Positions 48,401 to 54,936 of a stretch of 64,000 nucleotides of DNA are shown one piece after another. A program made the position numbers and the translations under genes. The notes below the pieces were generated by a model. The model ran no database searches and was not told the origin of the DNA. It was given only the letters and a program-made list of their open reading frames with translations. Numbering within the stretch: position 1 is the stretch's first letter; each line of letters starts with the position of its first letter. The DNA comes from Murinocardiopsis flavida (GTDB taxonomy: Bacteria > Actinomycetota > Actinomycetes > Streptosporangiales > Streptosporangiaceae): assembly GCF_003014485.1 (NCBI RefSeq), contig NZ_PYGA01000004.1, forward strand, positions 1 to 64,000. The letters are read 5' to 3'.

Positions 48401-50027
48401 CGTGCGCGGCGAGCCGGCGCAGGGCCGCCACGGGCTCGTCGGGATCGAGGTGGGCGGTCAGCAGCGCCACTTCGTGCGCGTCGGGCCCGCCGAGGTCGGC
48501 CGCGACGGCGGCCGGCAGGTCGCCGGGGTCGAGGCGGGCGACGATGGCGCGCCGCTCCCCGGGGTCCTCGGTCAGCTGCCACAGCAGTGCGAGGGCCCCG
48601 GTGCGGACCGCGCGCAGATGGGGTGCGATCGGCCCGGCGCCCTGGGCGGCGGTGAGGCCGAGCCCGTCGCGCAGCGCCGCCGCCGTCGCCGGGCCGCCGA
48701 CGGCCTCCAGCGCGGCGAGGGCCCCTTCGGGCGCCGCGGGCAGCACGGCGAGGACGGCGTCCTCAGCTCCGGTGTGGCGCAGGTCGCGGATCGCGGCGAG
48801 GAACGGGCCGGGGTCCGGCGCGAGCGGGAGCATGCGGGTCACGGCGTCGCCGATCGGCACGTCGCCCGTTCCCTGCCGCGCGAGCGCGACGAGCAGCGCG
48901 AGGCGGCGCCGCCAATGGGGGTCGCCGGGCGGCGCGTCCGTCAGCGTGCTGAACAGCGCGTGGCGGCAGGTGAACAGGACCGTCGCGACATCACGGGGCG
49001 GGATGGAGTGGTCGGCGAGGGCCAGGGCGACGATGGGCGGGACGTCGCCGTCGTCGGGGAAGTGCCCGCGCCGGTGCAGGCCGCGCAGGCATGTCACCGC
49101 TGCCGCGCCGAACAGGAGGGGGTCCTCGGCGGCGATGGCGGTGACCTCGCCGATGTCGCCGCGGCCCGCGAGGTCGCCGAGGAGTTCCAGTGCGCGCCGC
49201 CGCAGCCCCGGCGGCAGTCCGGGCTCGCCGATGGCGTCGCGCAGCACACCGCTGTGCCCGTGGCGGACCGCGGCGGTCAGCGCGGTGTCGGCCGCCTCGG
49301 GGTGGTCGGACGCGGATTCGGCGGTGAGGAACCGCGACATGCGCGCCGACGGCAGCGGGTCGAGTGCCGCCCACGGTTCGGCGAGCTCGCCCAGTGCCGC
49401 GGCGGCGACCTCGGCGTCGGCGGACCCGAGCAGGTCGGTGAGGTGGCGGCGGACCACGGCGGGGGCCAGGAGCCCCGCGTGCAGGCCGTGGCGGGCCAGG
49501 CGCGGCACCTCGGCGCGCAGCACCGGGTCGCCGCCCGCGGCGAGCTCGGCCACGAGGTCCGGCAGGCGGTGCGCCGCAGCGCCCTCGATCCCGCGCACCG
49601 CCTGGTAGAGCAGCTCTCCCGGGGGTTCGCGCCGGACGGTGGCGGGATCGTCGTGGATCTCGGCGCGCAGCCAGGCGATCTGCACCCGGACGGGCAGTCC
49701 CGCGGTGCGCCACGACGGCCAGGGCCGCGCGACGTGCCGTCCCAGCCGTTCGTAGAGGCCGGCCAGGACGAGCGCCTCCTCGGGCGGTCCCGGCAGGCGG
49801 TCCGGCAGCAGGGCCGCGAGCTCGGCGGCCTCGACGGGGTCGAGCGCCGACGCGGTGCGCTCGCCGAGCCGGACCAGACCCAGGTACCGGACCCGGGGGT
49901 CGTCGTGCCGGAGGAGGCGGCCGAAGGACCCCGGCCGGCGGCGCAGGGCGTCGAGGCCGCCCGCGTGCCATGCGACGTCGGCGCGGCGCACGGCATCGCG
50001 GAAGGCGTCGTTCTCCTGGGTGGTCAC
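45453..50027 (-). CDS. Giant HEAT-repeat protein, 1,524 residues
   Basis: A very long, entirely helical, Ala/Leu/Arg/Asp-rich protein built of degenerate HEAT-like repeats. Examples are RHRDRHVRKRAIALLARDTS, HPNMNVKKTAATVLADTG, LGDPQPDVVRSAVRVLSHAA and EHPHHVVRKAAADGLALMGA. The best-preserved repeats are near 640-800 and at the C terminus (about 1390-1510). No signal peptide, transmembrane helix or catalytic motif is visible. It is presumably a cytoplasmic scaffold. GTG start, 9 nt after the stop of a 61-residue gene, so the two are a unit. Codon bias is that of a normal resident gene. Function unknown. Confidence 0.85.
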   Translation of the reverse strand: MTTQENDAFRDAVRRADVAWHAGGLDALRRRPGSFGRLLRHDDPRVRYLGLVRLGERTASALDPVEAAELAALLPDRLPGPPEEALVLAGLYERLGRHVARPWPSWRTAGLPVRVQIAWLRAEIHDDPATVRREPPGELLYQAVRGIEGAAAHRLPDLVAELAAGGDPVLRAEVPRLARHGLHAGLLAPAVVRRHLTDLLGSADAEVAAAALGELAEPWAALDPLPSARMSRFLTAESASDHPEAADTALTAAVRHGHSGVLRDAIGEPGLPPGLRRRALELLGDLAGRGDIGEVTAIAAEDPLLFGAAAVTCLRGLHRRGHFPDDGDVPPIVALALADHSIPPRDVATVLFTCRHALFSTLTDAPPGDPHWRRRLALLVALARQGTGDVPIGDAVTRMLPLAPDPGPFLAAIRDLRHTGAEDAVLAVLPAAPEGALAALEAVGGPATAAALRDGLGLTAAQGAGPIAPHLRAVRTGALALLWQLTEDPGERRAIVARLDPGDLPAAVAADLGGPDAHEVALLTAHLDPDEPVAALRRLAAHGGAAELPTIADLLLRIASEAAAAAEPGAAETRGASPQAEPEVPEEVLDAVRAMGRRLHERARIRPSCLLDAANAQEAGDALAATLALDLLDRPGLSSGEQAVLLGLLLRVPSQRTRARVHRLLRHRDRHVRKRAIALLARDTSGDDARALSASAIALTAARDVPTVRQALLALGRARAHWAAGAITACLDHPNMNVKKTAATVLADTGTPAAVPALLAWLGRHDNPGLRAGLTAALRAVLGGAFAGTLLAAAEHADGRARDLLLAGLCGALPARSLLALHDQGSPVAPALLALAADGTVRLAEGTVADLAPALAAHGIPAPDGAPRPADAADADLRALTATGWDPEAALRVARRAEAPPPDRLAELRPRLADWLALAAATPGDRHRLLRFALLVCPDPWTAAEIAAFARHTDALLAALAAASGDDRDPLLAVLEAVAPTLPPQWTPAIAGAVRALPDAPAGHRSALALLRRAGAVLRRPDVEQALAAARLGANPWQAQPAVLREAFDAPGPPSGAEAESWCAALADAVGTPRRLAAFRRDSGGAVGARERLGALADAYPAAPDGVRAALLDWMTALQPLDAPQWTITETARTTEEPRRGVRPDSIDQPRSAGQRRRLLRLLDAAEPARRDAAAVVLLRWPEPENRLPVLRAFLRGRVAVRGTTALAAPLASVSDAELRGGEVRHDRAAEVAAGLGPQDLARRVPLLLEWWEADPPDIRTAIERALAAVPADALALHLADRIEAGAWGVLDLLAGRPLLRTPVLERACRRLREEGRADLADRLRIVEGPVRAPGSPVRDTAALVAPRERAEGAPHRPSRRELLGLARTGSPEQIRRALNRIAEEHPGSGADHDPGLRDLIEELLHHAKPKVRLHAHRVSRALLDRNTYLGHTEVLLGDPQPDVVRSAVRVLSHAAWEPAIPAIAGLLEHPHHVVRKAAADGLALMGAPAVPVLTHTAARARPDRRPVYTDVLDRIAADGPGSG

Positions 50028-50036
50028 ACCCGGATG

Positions 50037-50222
50037 TTAACCAAGGCGCGGCCCGCCGGGCGCGGTGGGCGGCGCCGGACCGGCCGGGCGCCATCGGCCT
50101 TGATGGCACCGGACGTGTCCGAGCCATGCATCCGCCCACCGGCGGTACTCCTCGGGCACGCCACCCTCCAGCAGCAGCACGCCCGCGCGCCGCAGGAGGT
50201 CGTCCGGCACCGGCTGCCCCAT
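50037..50222 (-). CDS. 61-residue protein upstream of the HEAT-repeat gene
   Basis: ATG with GAGAGGG 8 nt upstream; a TTG at 50246 is an alternative start. The first half is a compact helical sequence (MGQPVPDDLLRRAGVLLLEG, then GVPEEYRRWADAWLGHVRC). The second half is Pro/Gly-rich. It ends 9 nt before the HEAT-repeat gene, so the two are probably cotranslated. It may be an adaptor or may simply serve coupling. No family recognised. Confidence 0.55.
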   Translation of the reverse strand: MGQPVPDDLLRRAGVLLLEGGVPEEYRRWADAWLGHVRCHQGRWRPAGPAPPTAPGGPRLG

Positions 50223-50303
50223 GGGCGTATCCCTCTCCTGATCCAACGGGGATCGGCGGCAGTGACGGAGGTGGCGCGGATCGAGCGGGTCCGCACGCCC
50301 CGC

Positions 50304-50786
50304 TCAGTCGGACACCGGCCAGGTGAGTTCGACGCGGAGGTCGCGGGGGTCCATGTCCGGTGTGGGTTCGGTGACGTAGCACTCCCAGCGCATGGTGGCA
50401 GGTGTCAGCCCATGGCCCTCGATCCAGGCGCGCAGCCGCTCCCACGAGGCGTCGAGGCCGTCGAAGGCACCGGAGTGGAGCAGCCGGGCGGCGCGCCCCG
50501 CGGGGAGCGACCCGGGGACGACGTCGCCGTCCGGGCGGATCTCGCGGTCGACGGTGAACCCCACCTCGATGTCGATCGTGTCGGCGGGCTCGCCGTCGTA
50601 GCGGCCGAACGCGGGCCCGGTGATGGCGGCGCCCTGTGCGGCGATCGCGGGAGGCAGCGCGCCGAAGGAGCGGTCGAAGAACTCCGTGATCCCGTCCATA
50701 GTGACGGTGCCGCGGACGACCGCCGTCGCGGTCTGCTCGCACGTGACGAGTTCCGGCGCTGCCGCGCCCGTGGTGGACTCCTGCAT
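50304..50786 (-). CDS. GyrI-like small-molecule-binding protein
   Basis: A 160-residue stand-alone GyrI/SOUL-type domain: VTCEQTATAVVRGTVTMDGITEFFDRSFGAL, GPAFGRYDGEPADTIDIEVGFTV, HSGAFDGLDASWERLRAWIEGHGL and RWECYVTEPTPDMDPRDLRVELTWPV. The late Glu in the WECY motif is the usual ligand-binding acid of the family. Stand-alone members bind or hydrolyse cationic or cyclopropyl-type drugs, or moderate gyrase. ATG with AAGGGAG upstream. Divergent from the GNAT gene at 51047. Confidence 0.88.
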   Translation of the reverse strand: MQESTTGAAAPELVTCEQTATAVVRGTVTMDGITEFFDRSFGALPPAIAAQGAAITGPAFGRYDGEPADTIDIEVGFTVDREIRPDGDVVPGSLPAGRAARLLHSGAFDGLDASWERLRAWIEGHGLTPATMRWECYVTEPTPDMDPRDLRVELTWPVSD

Positions 50787-50884
50787 TCGGTGCTCCCTTA
50801 CTGCTCGGCTACCCGGCGGGTTCGTGATCGCGGCCGTACACCGGCTAGACCGCCGTGGCGCGCGGAACTCATCGCCCCCGGCGG

Positions 50885-50927
50885 ATCCTCCCCAGCCCGG
50901 CCCAGGCCGGGCCCGCTGGGGAAGGAT
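50885..50927. repeat. Long hairpin in a divergent intergenic region
   Basis: ATCC-t-CCCCAGC pairs with GCTGGGG-aa-GGAT, and CCCGGCC pairs with GGCCGGG inside. A direct repeat, CGTGGyGCG(CG)GAACTCAT, flanks it at about 50854-50872 and 50949-50965. It lies between divergent genes, where a terminator is not needed, so a small mobile or regulatory element is more likely. Confidence 0.5.
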
Positions 50928-51046
50928 GCCCTCGGCACCCGGCGGTACGCGTGGTGCGAACTCATTTCCGGGCGGTCCGGAAGCGCGATGGCGACTCGCG
51001 GGGCGCTGCGCTTGCGCGCCGGTGATCGGCCGCTCAGAGTGGCGGC

Positions 51047-51571
51047 ATGCGACCCGCGACCCGCACGTTCTCCGAGGTGCCGCCCTCCTGCGGCCCCGAC
51101 CTCAGCCTGGAACCGCTCACGGTGGAGCACGCCGAGGAGATGGCGGGCGTGCTGGCCGATCCGTCGCTGTACCAGTACATCGGGGGTTCGCCGCCCACGG
51201 CCGAGCACCTCCGCACGCGCTACGAGTGGCTGGTCAAGGGCTCGCCCGAGTTGAGCGTGCGCTGGTTCAACTGGATCGTCCGCACGGCGGACGGCGACGC
51301 GGCCGGCTTCGTCCAGGCCACCGTCGGGCCGGGGCACGGCGGGCCGTCGGCCGTTGTCGCGTGGATGGTGGGCGCCCCGTGGCAGGGGCGCGGTATCGCC
51401 ACGCGGGCGTCGCGCGCCCTGGTGGTGTGGCTGCGCGAGCACGGCGTGCGGCGCATCACGGCGCACATCCACCCCGACAACGCGGCCTCCGAAGGGGTCG
51501 CGCGGGCGATCGGCCTGCACCGCACCGAGCGGTGGGACGACGGTGAGGTCGTGTGGACCGACGCCCCCTGA
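51047..51571 (+). CDS. GNAT-family N-acetyltransferase
   Basis: A 174-residue GNAT protein: LEPLTVEHAEEMAGVLADPSLYQYIG, VVAWMVGAPWQGRGIATRASRALVVWLREHGV (acetyl-CoA motif QGRGIA) and ITAHIHPDNAASEGVARAIGLHRTE. It resembles the RimJ/Acetyltransf_3 subgroup. The start ATG has GTGGCGG upstream. Not linked to an operon: a 480-bp non-coding region separates it from nirB. Substrate unknown. Confidence 0.87.
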   Translation: MRPATRTFSEVPPSCGPDLSLEPLTVEHAEEMAGVLADPSLYQYIGGSPPTAEHLRTRYEWLVKGSPELSVRWFNWIVRTADGDAAGFVQATVGPGHGGPSAVVAWMVGAPWQGRGIATRASRALVVWLREHGVRRITAHIHPDNAASEGVARAIGLHRTERWDDGEVVWTDAP

Positions 51572-51574
51572 CGA

Positions 51575-51633
51575 CGCGGGCCCCCGCTGCGCGATACGCC
51601 GCGAAGCGGGCGCAGTAGGCGCGTGCGGAGCCT
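51575..51633 (+). repeat. Dispersed intergenic hairpin repeat, copy B
   Basis: Near-copy of the element at 10209-10267. They share CGCGGGCCCCCGCTGCGCGA, CGCGAAGCGG, CGCAGTAGG and GCGTGCG, with small substitutions and a one-base insertion between blocks. It starts 4 nt after the GNAT stop, so this copy could end that transcript. Confidence 0.6.
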
Positions 51634-51653
51634 CCAGCGGACAGGCGGACAGA

Positions 51654-51718
51654 GGATGGCTGCCGTCGCGATTGCGAAGCATCCGGCGGCGCGAAGCAAC
51701 CGCGACGGCAACCCATCC
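51654..51718. repeat. Long hairpin upstream of nirB
   Basis: GGATGG and TGCCGTCGCG (51654-51670) pair with CGCGACGGCA and CCATCC (51701-51718), giving a 16-bp interrupted stem. The loop carries a direct repeat of GCGAAGC. It lies between copy B of the dispersed element and the 37-bp tandem repeats. Role unknown. Confidence 0.55.
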
Positions 51719-51726
51719 CCTCCGTA

Positions 51727-51837
51727 GGACACCAGGCACGCGCCGCACACCCCCTGCACCCCAGGACACCAGGGACGCGCAACCCACCCCCTTCGCCCCA
51801 GGGCGCCAGGGGCGTGCCGCACACCCCCTCGGCGTCT
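51727..51837. repeat. Three tandem 37-bp repeats upstream of nirB
   Basis: Units at 51727-51763, 51764-51800 and 51801-51837, each beginning GG(A/G)C(A/G)CCAGG and containing CACCCCCT. Units 1 and 2 are closely similar; unit 3 is diverged, mostly in its last third. There are no spacers, so it is not a CRISPR. The repeats end about 90 bp before the GlnR-like box. Confidence 0.6.
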
Positions 51838-51923
51838 CGCCGTTCGCGTCCCGCACCCCCTTCGCCCGGGGTGCGGCTGCCCAGGTCCGTTCACGCCTGC
51901 GCGATCTGCGGTGACAGGACAAC

Positions 51924-51961
51924 GAAACGCCGCCGACACGAACGGCTGACCGCGGCGAAAC
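51924..51961 (+). promoter_or_regulatory. GlnR-like box upstream of nirB
   Basis: Pentamers GAAAC (51924), GACAC (51935), CTGAC (51946) and GAAAC (51957) are spaced exactly 11 bp apart. CTGAC-n6-GAAAC matches the GlnR half-site TnAC-n6-GAAAC. It lies about 90 bp upstream of nirB. The phasing and the nitrogen-assimilation target support GlnR binding. Confidence 0.6.
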
Positions 51962-52051
51962 ACCGTCCCTGTTGCCTGGGAGGCGTCCGCACGGGTGCCG
52001 CCGCTCTACGGCGCGCCCGCCGCCGATCCCCGTTGAGGAGACCGACCGCGC

Positions 52052-54553
52052 ATGAGACGACTCCTTGTCCTCGGCTACGGAATGGTAGGGCACCGGGTCG
52101 CCGAAGCCGTTCGCGACCGGGACGGCGGCGACGCCTGGCAGGTGACCGTTGTCGGGGAGGAGCCCCGCCCCGCCTACGACCGGGTGGCGCTGTCGGCCTT
52201 CTTCGACCGCGGCGAAGCGGAGCTGCGGCTGCCCGACCTCGCCCGCCGCGGCGTCGCGCTGCGCCTCGGCGAGACAGCGACCGCCATCGACCGCTCCGCC
52301 CGGACTGTGACGACCTCGGCCGGCGCGGTCCTGGGCTACGACGCCCTCGTCCTCGCCACCGGGTCCGCCGCGTTCGTGCCGCCCGTCCCAGGCAACGACC
52401 TGCCCGGCTGCCACGTCTACCGGACGATCGCCGACCTGGAGTCCATCGCCGCCGACGCCGCCGGTGCGCGCACCGCCGCGGTGATCGGCGGTGGGCTCCT
52501 CGGGCTCGAAGCCGCCGATGCCCTGCGCCGCCTGGGGGTGCGCGCCAACGTGGTGGAGATGGCGCCGTGGCTGATGCCCGCCCAGGTCGACGAGGGCGGC
52601 GGCGCGCTGCTGGGGCGGCTGATCTCCGGCACAGGGGCCGGGGTGCACACCGGGGCGGGGGTGAGCGGCGTGGTCGCGGGCGACGACGGGCGCGTGCGCC
52701 GTGTGCTGCTCGGCGACGGCGCCCTCGACGCCGACCTCGTGGTGTTCGCCGTCGGCATCCGGCCGCGCGACGCGCTGGCCCGCGACGCCGGCCTCGCCCT
52801 CGGCCCGCGCGGGGGCGTCGCCGTCGACGCGGCGTGCCGCACCGGCGACCCCGCGATCTTCGCGGTGGGCGAGTGCGCCAGTGTCGACGGCACCGTCTAC
52901 GGGCTGGTCGCCCCCGGGAACGCCATGGCCGAGGTCGCCGCCGACCGGGTGCTCGGCGGGCGCGCGGAGTTCGGTTCCGCCGACACCTCCACCAAGCTCA
53001 AGCTCCTCGGCATCGATGTGGCGTCCTTCGGCGACGGGCACGCCCGCACCGAGGGCGCGCTGGAGGTCGTCCTCAACGACGCCCCGGGCGGCCGCTACGC
53101 CAAACTCGTGGTCTCCGACGACGCGCGGACCCTGCTCGGCGGGGTGCTGGTGGGCGACGCGTCCGCCTACGCGGGGCTGCGCCCGCTGGTCGGCAGGGAG
53201 CTGCCCGGCGACCCGCTGGACCTGATCGCGCCCAGCCGCGGCGGCGGGGGAGTGGGCGTCGACGCGCTGCCGGACGACGCCCAGATCTGCTCCTGCAACG
53301 CGGTGACCAAGGGCGCGGTGCGCGCCGCCATCAGCGAGGGGGCCGCCGACGTCGCGTCGGTCAAGGGGTGCACCCGGGCCGGGACGAGCTGCGGCTCCTG
53401 CGTGCCGATGCTGACGAAGCTGCTCGCGGCCTCGGGCGTGGCGCAGTCCGCGGCGCTGTGCGAGCACTTCGCGCACACGCGCGCCGAGCTGCTGGAGATC
53501 GTCCGCGCAACGGGCATCACCACCTTCTCGGCGCTGCTCGCCGCGCACGGGCGGGGGCGCGGCTGCGACGTGTGCAAGCCCGCGGTCGCGTCGATCCTGG
53601 CGTCGCTGGGCGGCGGGCACATCCTCGACGGCGAGCAGGCGGCCCTCCAGGACACCAACGACCACTTCCTCGCCAACATCCAGCGCAACGGCAGCTACTC
53701 GGTAGTGCCGCGCATCCCCGGCGGGGAGATCACGCCGGAGCGGCTCATCGTCATCGGCGAGGTGGCCCGCGACTTCGGCCTGTACACCAAGATCACCGGC
53801 GGGCAGCGGATCGACCTGCTGGGCGCGCGGGTCGAGCAGCTCCCCGCGATCTGGGGGCGGCTGGTCGAGGCCGGGTTCGAATCGGGGCACGCGTACGGGA
53901 AGGCGCTGCGCACGGTCAAGTCGTGCGTCGGCTCGTCGTGGTGCCGCTACGGGGTGCAGGACTCGGTCGGCCTCGCCGTCGAGCTGGAGACCCGGTACCG
54001 GGGGCTGCGCGCCCCGCACAAGATCAAGGCCGGGGTGTCGGGATGCGCCCGGGAGTGCGCCGAGGCGCGCGGCAAGGACATCGGGGTGATCGCGACCGAG
54101 CACGGCTGGAACCTCTACGTCGGCGGGAACGGCGGTTTCACGCCGCGCCACGCCGAACTGCTGGTCGCCGACGTCGACCACGACACCCTCATCCGCTGCG
54201 TCGACCGGTTCCTGATGTTCTACATCCGCACCGCCGACCGCCTCCAGCGCACCGCGGCGTGGATCGAGGGGTTGGACGGCGGGCTCGACCACCTGCGGGC
54301 GGTCGTCGTCGACGACAGCCTCGGCATCGGCGCCGACCTGGAGGCCGCCGTCGCCCGACACGTCGACACCTACGCCGACGAATGGCGCGGCGTCCTGGAC
54401 GACCCGCACAAGCTCGCCCGGTTCGTGTCCTTCGCCAACGCGCCCGACGCGCCCGATCCCACCATCGCGTTCGGCACCGAGCGCGGCCAGCCGGTGCCCC
54501 TCGGCCCGGTCGACCTCGGCCTGCCCGTCCGCCCCGACCACGCAAAGGTCTGA
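52052..54553 (+). CDS. nirB: Assimilatory nitrite reductase, large subunit NirB
   Basis: An 833-residue NADH-dependent siroheme nitrite reductase that makes ammonium from nitrite. Domains in order: FAD (LLVLGYGMVGHRV), NAD (AVIGGGLLGLEAADAL), a BFD-type [2Fe-2S] domain with Cys413, Cys415, Cys447 and Cys450, then ferredoxin-like and sulfite-reductase-like domains. Siroheme/[4Fe-4S] ligands are Cys625, Cys631, Cys665 and Cys669 (CVGSSWC and CARECA). Length is normal. It is followed 5 nt later by nirD and then by nnaR and cbiX-like genes. A GlnR-like box lies upstream. Confidence 0.95.
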   Translation: MRRLLVLGYGMVGHRVAEAVRDRDGGDAWQVTVVGEEPRPAYDRVALSAFFDRGEAELRLPDLARRGVALRLGETATAIDRSARTVTTSAGAVLGYDALVLATGSAAFVPPVPGNDLPGCHVYRTIADLESIAADAAGARTAAVIGGGLLGLEAADALRRLGVRANVVEMAPWLMPAQVDEGGGALLGRLISGTGAGVHTGAGVSGVVAGDDGRVRRVLLGDGALDADLVVFAVGIRPRDALARDAGLALGPRGGVAVDAACRTGDPAIFAVGECASVDGTVYGLVAPGNAMAEVAADRVLGGRAEFGSADTSTKLKLLGIDVASFGDGHARTEGALEVVLNDAPGGRYAKLVVSDDARTLLGGVLVGDASAYAGLRPLVGRELPGDPLDLIAPSRGGGGVGVDALPDDAQICSCNAVTKGAVRAAISEGAADVASVKGCTRAGTSCGSCVPMLTKLLAASGVAQSAALCEHFAHTRAELLEIVRATGITTFSALLAAHGRGRGCDVCKPAVASILASLGGGHILDGEQAALQDTNDHFLANIQRNGSYSVVPRIPGGEITPERLIVIGEVARDFGLYTKITGGQRIDLLGARVEQLPAIWGRLVEAGFESGHAYGKALRTVKSCVGSSWCRYGVQDSVGLAVELETRYRGLRAPHKIKAGVSGCARECAEARGKDIGVIATEHGWNLYVGGNGGFTPRHAELLVADVDHDTLIRCVDRFLMFYIRTADRLQRTAAWIEGLDGGLDHLRAVVVDDSLGIGADLEAAVARHVDTYADEWRGVLDDPHKLARFVSFANAPDAPDPTIAFGTERGQPVPLGPVDLGLPVRPDHAKV

Positions 54554-54558
54554 TCGCC

Positions 54559-54936
54559 ATGACGCTCTCCACCACCGTGCCACCGCGGACCGCCGTCGAG
54601 CGGGGCGCCGCCTGCCCGGCGCACCGGGTCACCACCGAGCGGGGTGTGGCGCTGCTGCTGCCCGACGGGTCGCAGGCCGCCGTGTTCCGCACCGGCGACG
54701 GCGCGCTGTACGCCCTGGACAACGTCGACCCGTTCAGCGGCGCCGCCGTTCTGTCGCGCGGCATCGTCGGCGACCGCGCGGGCGAGCCCACCGTCGCGTC
54801 CCCGATGCTCAAGCAGGTGTACTCGCTGCGCACCGGGGTGTGCCTGGACGACCCGGAGGTGCGGGTCGCGGTGTTCGACGTCGAGGAGCGCGACGGCGTC
54901 GTCGAGGTCGCCGCCCGGCCGGACGGCGGCCGGTGA
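54559..54936 (+). CDS. nirD: Nitrite reductase small subunit NirD
   Basis: A 125-residue Rieske-fold subunit without the usual Rieske cysteines and histidines, as is normal for NirD. Matching segments are VALLLPDGSQAAVFRTGDGALYALDNVDPFSGAAVLSRGIVGD and the end of the fold, SPMLKQVYSLRTGVCLDDPEVRV. It starts 5 nt after nirB. It supports the large subunit and is usually required for activity. Its stop overlaps the next gene by 4 nt. Confidence 0.95.
   Translation: MTLSTTVPPRTAVERGAACPAHRVTTERGVALLLPDGSQAAVFRTGDGALYALDNVDPFSGAAVLSRGIVGDRAGEPTVASPMLKQVYSLRTGVCLDDPEVRVAVFDVEERDGVVEVAARPDGGR

Noticed and set aside
45453-50027. The HEAT-repeat gene as part of an anti-phage defence island
   Set aside because: No nuclease, helicase, ATPase or recombinase gene is linked to it and codon use is native; the adjacent genes are a GyrI-like protein and acetyltransferases.
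46813-51254. Very long open frames on the plus strand opposite the HEAT-repeat gene (up to 1,412 codons)
   Set aside because: They are the mirror of a GC3-rich coding frame. Their translations are Arg/Gly/Ala-rich with no domains, and no ribosome-binding site or codon bias supports them.
51727-51837. The three 37-bp repeats as a CRISPR array
   Set aside because: The units are directly adjacent without spacers and no cas gene is present.
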